A DNA stretch of 64,000 bases from Candidatus Thorarchaeota archaeon. Its GTDB lineage: Archaea > Asgardarchaeota > Thorarchaeia > Thorarchaeales > Thorarchaeaceae. Within the stretch, counting starts at the first letter, position 1. Every line of letters starts with the position of its first letter. Positions 25,632 to 35,653 of the stretch are shown here, piece by piece. The DNA is taken from the NCBI GenBank assembly GCA_016933575.1, contig JAFGAR010000064.1, positions 62,001 to 126,000 on the forward strand. Reading direction: 5' to 3'. A program made the position numbers and the translations under genes. The notes beneath the pieces are model-generated. The model saw only the letters and a list, made by a program, of their open reading frames with translations, was not told the DNA's origin and did no database searches.

Positions 25632-27221
25632 ATGCGTCGCTCACCATCAAAGATTCTATTCTTTGGTATCATGACGGTATTTATCGTGGCTTTGCTTGGT
25701 AGTTATACGGTAACTACTACAACTGCACAACTACCGTCTTTTCCTGATGACTTTTTGCATGATGATACACTCTATGTGTATACTGCCTTGGATGGCGAAA
25801 ATGTCCTTGAAGCTAATTCACAATCTGCACCAATCGTACTCAATACAGAGAGTCCTATGTTGCTGACTCTGCAAATAAACGTGTCAAGTACACATGACCT
25901 GAATATGAGTGGTACGATTGTATTTTACTATCAGGGGATACCAATCTTCCCGATAGTGATAGTCGAACCCGGAACAAATTCTTCATGGATTTGGGTGCCT
26001 CATGATGTGGCCATACCTGTTGTAGAGGCTTACATCGACTTCAGCTCAATTCTAAATTATGGTCCATTGCAACTCATCACGGGCATTATCCAGGCTGCGA
26101 TCGATTTCAATTATTATGTTGAGGGAGATGCAACTCTTCACACACTCCAAAGTGACTCGTTTTATTTTAGCATTCCTGCCACACCGACCTCTGTATTCAC
26201 ATCTGTAACGGGTATCAGTGCATCCATTGCAACCGTTGGAGCTGTTGTTGGTGTAGGAAATGGCTTCATGAGTCTCTTTGAAGGTCTAAAAACTGCTTAC
26301 AAACTCAGAGGAATTCACAAGAAAGCCTCTGAGATTAGATCACTGCCAAATCTCACTGTTATTGGTGCATTGCCCCTCCTCTTCTCTATGCTTGCAGGAA
26401 TGATGAAAATTGGAAAGAAGAAAGATGTGAAGATAGAAGAATCCCGAGAGGATGGAAGTGTAAGCGAGTATATAATCCGGCAGAGACTACGCGAAGTAGC
26501 GCCTGATGCATGGCCAGTTGATAAGTGTCCAAAGTGTAAGAAAGATTGGAATAAAAAATTGGACATGTGTAAGAAATGTAATTTCACACAGACAGATGCA
26601 CGTGAATACTATTCTGATTTACTTGTTTCAAAAGTTCCTAGTGCCTTAAAGGTCATGGGGAAGAAGAAATCATCTGATATCCGAACCTTGGCAAAGAAGA
26701 CCAAATCTACAGACTATAACGCTGGAGTTATTGCAGCCGCAATGGTTGACACTGGGGTGACTGAGATAGTAAAAGTTGGTACTCCATTCAGATCCTTTGT
26801 CATGAATATTGCAGGTCTAGCTTTCCTCGTTGTCACATGGCAACAACTCCTTGGTGACAGTGCAAGTACCTTCCAGACAACAATTACAATTGTCGGAGCG
26901 GCAATGTCCCTTGGAGTAATAATTGCACTCTATGTGAGTCGCAAGACGCAAATTCAGAAATTCCAGAGTGACATGGATGCAGGTAAGAAATGGATGCCAA
27001 CAGAGGAAGAAGCGAAAGCAGAAGCAGTCGCTGAAGAATCGCAATCAGAATCCTCTGAAGAATCAGAATCTGCCTCTGGAGAGGATATTCGTGACTCAGC
27101 TCCTGATGATGCAAGGTCTCCTGAAAGTTCAATAGAAGAAGAACCTGAACATGAAACTGTGTCTCATTCAGATGAAGTCGATGAGAATCTGGACTCATTT
27201 GAAGAAGATGGTGAAGATTGA
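25632..27221 (+). CDS. Membrane protein with extracellular beta domain, zinc ribbon and acidic tail
   Basis: About 529 residues, family not recognised. A signal sequence (about 6-30) is followed by a beta-rich outer domain of about 160 residues, then two helices (about 190-215 and 245-265), a cytoplasmic segment with a zinc ribbon (CPKCKKDW and CKKCNFT), two more helices (about 400-420 and 430-450) and a Ser/Glu-rich acidic tail of about 85 residues. A GGAG about 12 bases before the ATG at 25632 fits this start. It is convergent with the 1892-residue surface protein, whose C-terminus has the same kind of acidic tail. A role at the cell surface with intracellular partners is likely, but no function can be named. 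Confidence 0.7.
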   Translation: MRRSPSKILFFGIMTVFIVALLGSYTVTTTTAQLPSFPDDFLHDDTLYVYTALDGENVLEANSQSAPIVLNTESPMLLTLQINVSSTHDLNMSGTIVFYYQGIPIFPIVIVEPGTNSSWIWVPHDVAIPVVEAYIDFSSILNYGPLQLITGIIQAAIDFNYYVEGDATLHTLQSDSFYFSIPATPTSVFTSVTGISASIATVGAVVGVGNGFMSLFEGLKTAYKLRGIHKKASEIRSLPNLTVIGALPLLFSMLAGMMKIGKKKDVKIEESREDGSVSEYIIRQRLREVAPDAWPVDKCPKCKKDWNKKLDMCKKCNFTQTDAREYYSDLLVSKVPSALKVMGKKKSSDIRTLAKKTKSTDYNAGVIAAAMVDTGVTEIVKVGTPFRSFVMNIAGLAFLVVTWQQLLGDSASTFQTTITIVGAAMSLGVIIALYVSRKTQIQKFQSDMDAGKKWMPTEEEAKAEAVAEESQSESSEESESASGEDIRDSAPDDARSPESSIEEEPEHETVSHSDEVDENLDSFEEDGED

Positions 27222-27223
27222 AC

Positions 27224-27273
27224 ATAAAAAAAAGGTGAGCTGGGTGGTATGAAAACCACCCTCTTCCACCTTT
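27224..27273. terminator. Two-tier hairpin between convergent genes
   Basis: An inner stem GGGTGGT/ACCACCC (27242-27248 with 27255-27261) lies inside an outer stem AAAGGTG/CACCTTT (27231-27237 with 27267-27273). It is flanked by an A run on the left and T-rich sequence on the right, so it can work as a terminator in both directions. Confidence 0.6.
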
Positions 27274-27295
27274 AATTTTCATCTAAATCGATAGT

Positions 27296-30200
27296 CTAAT
27301 CACTGCTAGTTTTTGTATCTTCTTCAGAGTCGTCTTTTGATTCGTCAAGACTCTCAACATCTTCTGTTGGAGATTCGGGGATGGAATCGATAGACTCTTT
27401 CACAAATGGTTCTGATTCTGCTTTGATAGTTGGATTTGAAGCACGATCGATGACTTGTACTATCTTTGATGAGATGAACGGTATCACAACCAAGAAAGCT
27501 ATTGGCATGAGTACAATCACACCTAGCTCGTAACTCTGAAGGAAGTCCATGGTTGTAACTGCTGCAGCACCAACTACTACAAGAAACATTAGGAACTTGA
27601 TTCTGATTGATGAACTGAATCTACTTACCAACGTATCTCTTTCATCCTGAATGATGCTTGTTGGAGTATCTGCATCTTTCATCTTCTCAATCCTCTTCAA
27701 TCCCTTACTTACCTCTCTATAGAGATTTACCACAACTACCAAGATTGAAGAAAGATATGCCGTAAAGATTGTCGTCATGATTGTTGGTATAGAAATCTCA
27801 CCTATCGTGAATGCTTGATCTATCATGTAAGCCTTAAACCAATCAATCTCTGTACCATAAGTCAGTATCATAACTATGACAACAGGAACGAAGAATAGAT
27901 GTCCAAGACCGGCTATCATGCGTTTCTTACTGAGCGCACCTGTTACCATGACTGCAGATACAGCATCTCTATAGAGCCAGAGTCCGTAGAGCAGAACAGA
28001 TGCACCAAGCAACGCAACAGTTAGAATCAATGCACCACCATAGTCTCCAACTGCATAAAGTTGAGTCGATACGATAAACCCTGCTATACTTGCTAATATG
28101 ATTAAGATATAGAGTCTATCCATTCGTTTGACTGCTCTCTTCAGTTCTTCTTTGCTGGAGTATGTTCTCCTGAGCGTAGGTGCTAGTCTGAAGTAAATGA
28201 ACATACCCAACAGACTTACAATAAATGAAATTCCTGTAAAGGTGAATATGGTTGGAGTATCCATGACCCCGATCTCAGGTTCTGCAACAGATAGATAGAA
28301 CGAGGTTGCCATCTCTTTAGATTGAACAAATTGACCTTCAACTTCTATCGAAATATTCTTCGTCCCGTATCCTTCAGTTATCGGAAGATGCTCGATGAAG
28401 AGTATATAGAGCCCCATCTGATCTGATTCTTCAGCTATCATCGTTGGCATGCCCATTGTTGTAACAAAGACATCCAACCCTGGAACTGGATTGCCATATG
28501 CATCGACTATTGTGATGCCAATCAGGAGCGATTCTCCTTGAGAGGGTTGCTCTGGATTGAAGTCCACAAAGAATTCCAATACACCCAGAATGGTGATATT
28601 TCCGCTGATTGCGTTTCCACTCTTGATATCTTCGTGACTGACAGAAACCGAGTAGCCATATTCACCGGGTGCCCATCCAGTTGTTGACATGTTGACTGCG
28701 TATACACCTTGGCCAATCTCCATCAAATTGTACGAGAGGGCCTTCACAAAGAATTGAACAGTTGCCCCTGATACCGGCCGTCCAATCCAATCTTCAAGTG
28801 TCAATTCAAGACGTGTTCTCTCACCCTGCAGAATTGTCCACCCTTCTGATGAGGTTATCGAGGCAGAAGCTGCAGCATCAGAATATGCTCGTATCTTGAA
28901 GGTTCCAGACCAAGGATTAGCAAATGTTGCATTGACATAGATTGTAAAGTTATTCTCGCCCATTAGGAAATCCGCTTGAACCGTCAGGGCATAGTCAGGA
29001 TCACCTGTTGTATCAATCTGAGTGTATAGAGTTCCATTGATATCGATCGTGACACTCGTTCCAATGAATACAGGTCCGTACTTGTCCTTCACAAAGATGT
29101 TAATAGTAAACCATGAGCCGCCTTCGACTCTGGTTTCATAGAACACATTAGGTTGAAGATTGCCATAGACATCAAAACTAATCTCTGTGGCAGGAGGTCC
29201 AATAACATCCGGCTTATTCACACTGAGTTCGAAAGTCTGGTTACCAATTCCAAGGCTTATTGTATGAAGGAACCTGTAGCTGCCGGGACTTGTCGGACTC
29301 TCAATCATACCATATACCTGTGGACCACTCCTTAATGTGACATCAGCTCCGGCAATCACATGACCATATGCATCTGAGATATTGAACCACGCTCCAACAA
29401 CCGAATCCTGTTGGACGATAGCTGGGAAATCTGTTGAAATCACCAAGTTCTCTGTTAACACTTGTACTGTGAAGACTTTCCCTCTGACGCCTTCAGCTAA
29501 TGCATAGGCATGATTTGCTCTACCCACAGCAATATGATTTCCTGCTTCAAGTTGAACCTCAGGAATTTCCAAGATATGTGCTTGACCTGATACTATCGTT
29601 CCCAAAACAACACTATCAATGGAAATAGTCACAGTAGCATCATCTACAACCCCACCAAGATTATCAAAGATTATTGCGCGGAATGATGTATTTACTCCCT
29701 GTTGGACTATGTCTGGGACTTGCAAATCAACATGCAAATTACTTCTCACAACAAGTGCATTTTCATATGAATGGTGGAATAAGTGATAGAATCCATTGTC
29801 TACAGTAATCGTCAAATTGATTGTACCTATTGGCCAAGTCACGTCAGTCAACGCTGAGTATTTGCCTTCAGCTGCCCAGTAATAGAACCCGAAGGTATTA
29901 TCCCCAGCTCCCTCAGGTGTCATGTAGTGAGCTGTCATATAGATACTTGCGTCATCTACGATATCTCCATGGATATCCAATACAGTGACATTCACAGAGA
30001 AACTCTCTCCCTGAACTAAATCTGTTGAGGAATATGACAGTGATACGTCAAGAAGATAACTACTATCGAGATTTCTGACTGCTCCAAGAATCATACTATT
30101 GATTGAAGCGAATGGATATGCAGCAATCTCCGCTCCAGGAACTACATCAATATTTCCAATGACCAGAGGATTACGCACCTCGCCCACCTTGACAGTCCAC

Positions 30201-32974
30201 TCCACAACTCCGTGGAGCGAGACTGATGTAAGTAGCTCATCCTGATCCGTAAAAAGTAGAAACTCTTCATTAGTATCTCCATCAAAATCAGTGACTACTG
30301 CACTGAGTGGCGTAGCCCCTGTAACCTGTATTGACCAATGCGTTGTTAATGATGTTTCAGCACTAACTAATTGAAGTTCTCCAGAGCTAAGCAGGACCAT
30401 TAGTTCATCGGTTTCACTACCCATTGCATCATGTGGAAATATGTAAGTAATGTCTTCATGAGGAATTGCATAATATTGGGTATCATTCATATTAGTCGTC
30501 GTCTGATCGAACACGAGTATACGTCCTGTTGGATCCGATCCATTCCAGTAATTAATAGCAGCAACGAATTCTTCTTCGCCTGTCAGCGCATTATATCTAC
30601 TCCAGATTCCAGGAGTATCTTGGTCTGAATACGCGCTGAGGTCAACATCAAGTGACCTAATGAATGACAGGTCATCAGCATTATGGAGATCAATAGCTGA
30701 ACTTGATCGAAGAATCGCAATATACCCATCGCCTGTACTGGCATCATTGATTACTGAAAAACCCCGAATTCCAACACTGCCAGCAATAGGCACTTGTGAC
30801 CAGCTTGTGTCTGAATCCATTTTAATTATCGAATATGGCGATGTATCTGATACGAGAAGCAATTCTTGGTTTCCATCACCGTCATCATCAATTACTCCTA
30901 GATAATTGAAACTCTTGTATGGGTAGGGACTGATTCCTTCATTAATTAGAGAGAGTGTAGATCCATGATATGCATGATATCCCAGGAATGAGCCACTCTT
31001 GTAGTAGTAGTCGAGTACAATGATATCTGCAACATTATCCCCATCTAGCATTGCAGTATAGACCTCGAAGTACTCCCATCTAGTTCCTCCGTTGACAATG
31101 GTCACATTATCAAGAACTGCACCAGAGCTTGAATACTGGGTGAGCGTTAAATCTTCGACACTTCTCTCTCTCTCAATTGTATAAATTACAGTCTGTCCGT
31201 CAGAAAGATTTCCGATATCTGATTGATGAGCTCTGTACGTTACATAGTCAGTATCACTCTTGTCTACTTGCCATACAAAATTACCCATAACATTGAAACT
31301 TAACGGATGTGTTGTGTTGCCCATATTGATTGTATTCAGATATGTGTCTTGGAATTCGAAGTAGTATTCATAGAGGCCAGTTACAAGATTTCCAATGAAC
31401 GCGTAGTATAGTCCTTCAGAATGGGAAGAATACATCTCGTCTTGTGGTTGAATCCAAGGACCCGCACCACCGACTCTCATGAAAATGTCTGCATGCTCAA
31501 TATCTGATGTTTCATTGACTTGTATTTGAATTGTCACGTAATCATCAAGAATTGTAGGGTGGCTTGGTTCCATCGGTAGTTGAGCCAGATCTGGAGGTGT
31601 GGAATCGCTCAGGAGTAAATAAACATCTCCCAGTACTCTACAGATGACATCGACCCTTGAATCTCCATTAGTATCAATTGTATCAATCTGGTATGAATTA
31701 GCTACATTACGCACATCAATCAGATATTCAGTATAGGCAAGATTACCATCATTACCACGGACTATTCCAAGACCACCATCGGTCGTACCAATAGCAAGAT
31801 CATCAAGTCCATCTGCATCCATTGGACCTACATCTTGTTTTTTATCACCGGGAATATAGATTCCAGATACTTCTCTTATTGGGAAACCCATATTTCCATT
31901 TCTGAAATAAGCTGTTTCTTGATCCCGACTGACAATGACTAGGTCCTCTTGGGTGTCAAGGTTAAAATCGCCAGTTTGTATTGACCTGTATGAACTATAG
32001 AGTAAATCCACATTTTGCGTATATGAAACTCCAAGAGTTGGACCCGAATAGACAACAATATCTCCATTCGATTCTATTGTGGCAATTTCATCGAGGCCGC
32101 TTCCCCATTGAAATGTCACCATATCTTGGATGCTATATGAAAGTAGAATTGATTGAAGCTGAGACCCATCAGCTGCGACCAAGGTCAAATTTCTCTGTCC
32201 ACTGGTACCTGCTGTATTCGCAAGAGCTATTGAATCCTCAGTGAGGCTAGCAAACTTACCAATTGCCAAACCATAACTATAATCCAAGAGAAATGAACCA
32301 ATTGTTGCATTGTTGTGTAGATCAAAAGTCAGAAAGTTATCATTGTTATTTGTATTCTTTATCACGGCGTCTGGATATTCATCACCACTAAAGTTGCCGA
32401 AACCGACCACTGATGCATAAAATGGTACGGGATATTTTGATACGACTCCATCATCTAAATCGACAACCAGAATGTAATACTGAGGATTGACATAATTACG
32501 AATCATAAATTCTGAATCGCCATCGTTATCGACATCGCATGCAATGATACCTGATCCCGACCAAGTGTTTCCTGCTGGAATTGATATATCCAAAGAGAAG
32601 TCATTTGCGATATCTACAAAATAGAGTTTATCCTCATCATCGATGACATATGCAAAACCCTGATGGCTTTGAACAGTTCCGACTGCAATTGGAATACTCG
32701 AAGAACCCGGCAATGTGTAATGATAAAGAGATTGTGCCGGTAGGAATCCATCACTATCATATAAACTTAGGTCTGTTGAAGATGGACCTAGATTTATCAT
32801 AATTGGCATTAGAAGCATGAATGAAATGAATGCTATCGTAATCAATCTAAAAATCCTCAAATCTGTGCTATGCATTTGCTTTGATTTGGGACGGTAACTA
32901 CTCTCTTTTCTGATTGCAGAATTAACACTCATTTTAGATGCATCCCTCTCTTTCTTGATGGTGGCATAGTTCAC
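27296..32974 (-). CDS. Giant surface protein: FG-GAP-like repeats, Ig-like repeats and seven-helix C-terminus
   Basis: A 1892-residue protein. A signal anchor (about 42-63) is followed by a region of about 900 residues with calcium-type FG-GAP/VCBS repeats (DVDNDGDSEF, DTNGDSRVDV, DDDGDGNQEL and DFDGDTNEEF), likely one or two beta-propellers. Then come about six Ig-like repeats, each with a segment like IVDAYGNPVPGLDVFV, forming a stalk. The last 330 residues hold seven membrane helices from TIFTFTGISFIVSLLGMFI to VIVLMPIAFLVVIPF, with a charged loop (RIEKMKDADT) and an acidic tail. The family as a whole is not recognised. An adhesion or receptor role is likely from the layout. A GTG starts the gene; internal ATGs exist at codons 15 and 34. 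Confidence 0.8.
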   Translation of the reverse strand: MNYATIKKERDASKMSVNSAIRKESSYRPKSKQMHSTDLRIFRLITIAFISFMLLMPIMINLGPSSTDLSLYDSDGFLPAQSLYHYTLPGSSSIPIAVGTVQSHQGFAYVIDDEDKLYFVDIANDFSLDISIPAGNTWSGSGIIACDVDNDGDSEFMIRNYVNPQYYILVVDLDDGVVSKYPVPFYASVVGFGNFSGDEYPDAVIKNTNNNDNFLTFDLHNNATIGSFLLDYSYGLAIGKFASLTEDSIALANTAGTSGQRNLTLVAADGSQLQSILLSYSIQDMVTFQWGSGLDEIATIESNGDIVVYSGPTLGVSYTQNVDLLYSSYRSIQTGDFNLDTQEDLVIVSRDQETAYFRNGNMGFPIREVSGIYIPGDKKQDVGPMDADGLDDLAIGTTDGGLGIVRGNDGNLAYTEYLIDVRNVANSYQIDTIDTNGDSRVDVICRVLGDVYLLLSDSTPPDLAQLPMEPSHPTILDDYVTIQIQVNETSDIEHADIFMRVGGAGPWIQPQDEMYSSHSEGLYYAFIGNLVTGLYEYYFEFQDTYLNTINMGNTTHPLSFNVMGNFVWQVDKSDTDYVTYRAHQSDIGNLSDGQTVIYTIERERSVEDLTLTQYSSSGAVLDNVTIVNGGTRWEYFEVYTAMLDGDNVADIIVLDYYYKSGSFLGYHAYHGSTLSLINEGISPYPYKSFNYLGVIDDDGDGNQELLLVSDTSPYSIIKMDSDTSWSQVPIAGSVGIRGFSVINDASTGDGYIAILRSSSAIDLHNADDLSFIRSLDVDLSAYSDQDTPGIWSRYNALTGEEEFVAAINYWNGSDPTGRILVFDQTTTNMNDTQYYAIPHEDITYIFPHDAMGSETDELMVLLSSGELQLVSAETSLTTHWSIQVTGATPLSAVVTDFDGDTNEEFLLFTDQDELLTSVSLHGVVEWTVKVGEVRNPLVIGNIDVVPGAEIAAYPFASINSMILGAVRNLDSSYLLDVSLSYSSTDLVQGESFSVNVTVLDIHGDIVDDASIYMTAHYMTPEGAGDNTFGFYYWAAEGKYSALTDVTWPIGTINLTITVDNGFYHLFHHSYENALVVRSNLHVDLQVPDIVQQGVNTSFRAIIFDNLGGVVDDATVTISIDSVVLGTIVSGQAHILEIPEVQLEAGNHIAVGRANHAYALAEGVRGKVFTVQVLTENLVISTDFPAIVQQDSVVGAWFNISDAYGHVIAGADVTLRSGPQVYGMIESPTSPGSYRFLHTISLGIGNQTFELSVNKPDVIGPPATEISFDVYGNLQPNVFYETRVEGGSWFTINIFVKDKYGPVFIGTSVTIDINGTLYTQIDTTGDPDYALTVQADFLMGENNFTIYVNATFANPWSGTFKIRAYSDAAASASITSSEGWTILQGERTRLELTLEDWIGRPVSGATVQFFVKALSYNLMEIGQGVYAVNMSTTGWAPGEYGYSVSVSHEDIKSGNAISGNITILGVLEFFVDFNPEQPSQGESLLIGITIVDAYGNPVPGLDVFVTTMGMPTMIAEESDQMGLYILFIEHLPITEGYGTKNISIEVEGQFVQSKEMATSFYLSVAEPEIGVMDTPTIFTFTGISFIVSLLGMFIYFRLAPTLRRTYSSKEELKRAVKRMDRLYILIILASIAGFIVSTQLYAVGDYGGALILTVALLGASVLLYGLWLYRDAVSAVMVTGALSKKRMIAGLGHLFFVPVVIVMILTYGTEIDWFKAYMIDQAFTIGEISIPTIMTTIFTAYLSSILVVVVNLYREVSKGLKRIEKMKDADTPTSIIQDERDTLVSRFSSSIRIKFLMFLVVVGAAAVTTMDFLQSYELGVIVLMPIAFLVVIPFISSKIVQVIDRASNPTIKAESEPFVKESIDSIPESPTEDVESLDESKDDSEEDTKTSSD

Positions 32975-33156
32975 TCAATTCCTCAGTAAGAACCTTACAG
33001 TGTACCATTCTAATGTGAATCGAGTGATTTCTCAAAGCACCACTCAGAAACTTTTGATTTTTTTCCTTTTATCGATTCTGTGCGTTTCTATGTTGATACC
33101 GATATGCTAAATATGATGATGTCCGGAAGAAAAATCAGTAATTGGAGAGTAGTTTC

Positions 33157-34518
33157 ATGGTTGAACATATCGCAATTATTGGCTGTGGTGCTGCTGGTGC
33201 AACAGCAGCCATGCAGGCTCGAAAATTCGATCGGAATGTCCAGATAACACTCTATAACAGTGAGAAGTATTCCCAATACTCTCGTTGTGGTCTGCCATAC
33301 ACAATATCAGGAAAAGTCAAAGCCTTTGATGATCTGGTTCTGATGCCAGCTGAGAACTGGGAGAGTCTGAATATATACGCAAAACTCGGGATTACTGTTA
33401 CTGATATTGATCACAGTAATCATGAACTCTCCTTTGGTGGAGTTGGTGGTGAAGGCAAACAGGAATATGATGCTCTCATCTTCGCAACTGGGGCTAAAAA
33501 TGCAGATCCTCCAATTACCGGACTGGAAAAGAAACGTGTGTACGGTCTAAGAACACTTGATGATGCAAAAGCGTTGGCAGAAGAGGCAAAGAAATCCAAG
33601 AATGCGGTCATCATCGGAGGTGGTCTAGTTGGGATGGAGGCCGCGGAAGCATTTCATGAACGAGGACTACATGTCACAGTTGTAGAGTTCTTGCCACACG
33701 TTCTCTTGGCAATGGTTGATCCAGACATGGCTCAGATTATTGAAGACCACTGTACAGAACATGGCCTTACGATATTGAATAACACTGCAGCCCAAGAGAT
33801 CAAGGGCAAAGATACTCCCACAGGTGTCATCGTGAAGAGTAGAGAATCTGGTGAAATATCAGAGATACCTGCAGATTTTGTAGTTGTTGCTACTGGTGTC
33901 CGTCCAGTCACTGAATTAGCTGAGAAGATTGGAGTGGAAATTGGACCAACTCGTGGAATCAAGACCGATGATAGAATGATGACGAACTTACAAGATGTCT
34001 ATGCAGTAGGTGATTGTGCAGAGAATTTCGAGTACATCACAAAGACTCCATTTACAGGTGGTTTAGGAACAATAGCTGTCCGGCAAGCTCGTGTTGCAGG
34101 AATAAATGCAGCAGGTGGGGATGCCAAGTTCCCCGGAATTGTAGGTGCAAAGGTGACCAAGATTTTTGATCTTGAGATTGCAAGTACCGGCCTTACTGAA
34201 GACCTAGCTCAACGATTCAATGTGCCTATCGTTAAAGGCTCTATTAAGGGGAGCACCAAACCTCCATACTATGTTGGCGGCAAGGACTTGAAGTTAAAGA
34301 CCTTCTTCAACAAAGAAACTGGCAAGCTCGTTGGTGGTCAACTGGTTGGGCTTGAGGATGCAGCAATGCGACTTAATGTGTTGACTCTAGGTATTCAGCA
34401 GGATATCAATGCGGTTGAATTATTCGACTTTGAGAATTGCTATGCTCCTGCAGTCTGCGATACTTGGGATCCATTGGTTCAATCTGCAGATGCTGCACGC
34501 AAGCGGTTGAAGTTGTAA
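33157..34518 (+). CDS. CoA-disulfide reductase / NADH oxidase-like flavoprotein
   Basis: About 453 residues of the pyridine nucleotide-disulfide oxidoreductase family. It has an N-terminal FAD motif IGCGAAGATAA, the active cysteine in YSRCGLPYT as in CoA-disulfide reductases and NADH oxidases, a second Rossmann motif IGGGLVGMEAAE for NAD(P)H, and VYAVGDCAE for FAD, followed by a dimerisation domain. It is thought to reduce CoA disulfide, polysulfide or O2; the sequence does not decide which. There is no C-terminal rhodanese domain. The ATG at 33157 follows GGAGAG by 8 bases and is preferred to a TTG five codons earlier. Confidence 0.85.
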   Translation: MVEHIAIIGCGAAGATAAMQARKFDRNVQITLYNSEKYSQYSRCGLPYTISGKVKAFDDLVLMPAENWESLNIYAKLGITVTDIDHSNHELSFGGVGGEGKQEYDALIFATGAKNADPPITGLEKKRVYGLRTLDDAKALAEEAKKSKNAVIIGGGLVGMEAAEAFHERGLHVTVVEFLPHVLLAMVDPDMAQIIEDHCTEHGLTILNNTAAQEIKGKDTPTGVIVKSRESGEISEIPADFVVVATGVRPVTELAEKIGVEIGPTRGIKTDDRMMTNLQDVYAVGDCAENFEYITKTPFTGGLGTIAVRQARVAGINAAGGDAKFPGIVGAKVTKIFDLEIASTGLTEDLAQRFNVPIVKGSIKGSTKPPYYVGGKDLKLKTFFNKETGKLVGGQLVGLEDAAMRLNVLTLGIQQDINAVELFDFENCYAPAVCDTWDPLVQSADAARKRLKL

Positions 34519-34531
34519 TTATAAAATAGTC

Positions 34532-35026
34532 CTAGGTCCCTCTGATGATTTTGATATTATTGAGAGCAAATTGAAAAGAACTGACTTGTGTCGGGGAACT
34601 TGCAACCAATATAACATTCTCAAGACCACACCCATCCTTCGAATGCTCATAGACAGCTTTCACTAGTTCCTCTGCAATTTCCCAGCTCGGAACCCGCGCA
34701 ACTTCCAGAGCCATAGTATAGAATCCAACACTTGCAACATTTGCCTCTTCAGCATCAGATAATGCATTCTTTGCGGTTTGATAGACGACCTTCCTTCTAT
34801 CTGGATCAAGAATCGAAACACTTGGCCAATGACGGATAATTTCTGCATTAGTAGACTCCTTTATAGTGATTCCAAAACCCCCAATAGTGCCACCAGCTCC
34901 AATAACTCCCGAGGGCGATATCCCAACTGGGATCTCTTTAGCTTTTACTACTAGACCTATGTCACTATCATTATGTGGTCCAAGCCGGACAGATACTGAA
35001 ATTCCTCCGATAACGTGATGATCCAA
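34532..35026 (-). CDS. Degenerate macro-domain-like protein
   Basis: A 164-residue protein. By eye its C-terminal two thirds line up with the macro-domain protein encoded just upstream: YQTAKNALSDAEEANVASVG matches the WKVLSSVQNAL helix and following strand of that protein, and GLENVILVASSP matches its VKEITLVGLN. The ADP-ribose loops are lost: the NAAN segment is absent and GAGVGG has become EVARVPS. It may be a paralogue that has dropped catalysis and kept a binding or scaffold role (inference). The TTG start lies 8 bases behind a GAGGGG that overlaps the stop of the macro gene, so the two are coupled. Confidence 0.5.
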   Translation of the reverse strand: MDHHVIGGISVSVRLGPHNDSDIGLVVKAKEIPVGISPSGVIGAGGTIGGFGITIKESTNAEIIRHWPSVSILDPDRRKVVYQTAKNALSDAEEANVASVGFYTMALEVARVPSWEIAEELVKAVYEHSKDGCGLENVILVASSPTQVSSFQFALNNIKIIRGT

Positions 35027-35031
35027 GGTGC

Positions 35032-35559
35032 CTACCCCTCAATTTCGTCGAGTGCTTGACTGAAGCAATCACACACGTACTTGTTAAGGCCAACAAGTGT
35101 TATTTCCTTTACTGAATGTGGTTCTTGCGCATAGTGTGCAACTCCAGTCAATATTGCTTTTGCAGACTCTTGTTCTGTTAATCCTCCCACGCCTGCTCCA
35201 ATCGCAGGAAATGCTACTGAGTGCAGATTATGATCTGAGGCGATATTCAGAGCATTCTGGACTGATGAAAGAACTTTCCAATAGGTGGCTTTTCCTCCTG
35301 GCGGCATACCTGCGCAGTGTATCACATATTTAGCTGGTAATGAGCCTCCTGTTGTCATCACCGCCTCACCCGGCCTTATTGGACCCAGTGACATGGCCTC
35401 AGTTTCTATCTCAGTTCCCCCCTTTGCCTTAATTGCCCCTGCAACACCAGATCCCATCCAAAGATCTGAATTTGCAGCATTAGCAATTGCATCGACAGCT
35501 AGATTGGTAATGTCTCCAATATAGATCTGAATGATAACACCACCAATGCTTCTCCTCAC
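35032..35559 (-). CDS. Macro-domain protein (ADP-ribose-binding/hydrolase type)
   Basis: A 175-residue single macro domain. It has GDITNLAVDAIANAANSDL, with the Asn-Ala-Ala-Asn that binds ADP-ribose, GSGVAGAI for the first phosphate loop, YVIHCAG, and FPAIGAGVGGLT for the second loop, as in ADP-ribosyl-hydrolases and O-acetyl-ADP-ribose deacetylases (MacroD/YmdB-like). The usual GGGGV is WMGSGV here, which leaves one glycine fewer. The GTG start is 6 bases behind GGAGAG. It is divergent from a Nudix gene 94 bases away and is followed by a degenerate paralogue, which suggests an ADP-ribose turnover unit. Confidence 0.85.
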   Translation of the reverse strand: MRRSIGGVIIQIYIGDITNLAVDAIANAANSDLWMGSGVAGAIKAKGGTEIETEAMSLGPIRPGEAVMTTGGSLPAKYVIHCAGMPPGGKATYWKVLSSVQNALNIASDHNLHSVAFPAIGAGVGGLTEQESAKAILTGVAHYAQEPHSVKEITLVGLNKYVCDCFSQALDEIEG

Positions 35560-35653
35560 AACACTCTCTCCTAATAGAAGCTAATTACAGTTGTAAACAA
35601 ATTCGTAAAAAGTTGTTGTCCCAAACTTTTTGAAGGGTAATAGGTGTTGAGAA

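Noticed and set aside
27296-28300. True G-protein-coupled receptor homologue
   Set aside because: Seven helices are counted, but no receptor-family motif is visible; only an architectural likeness is claimed.
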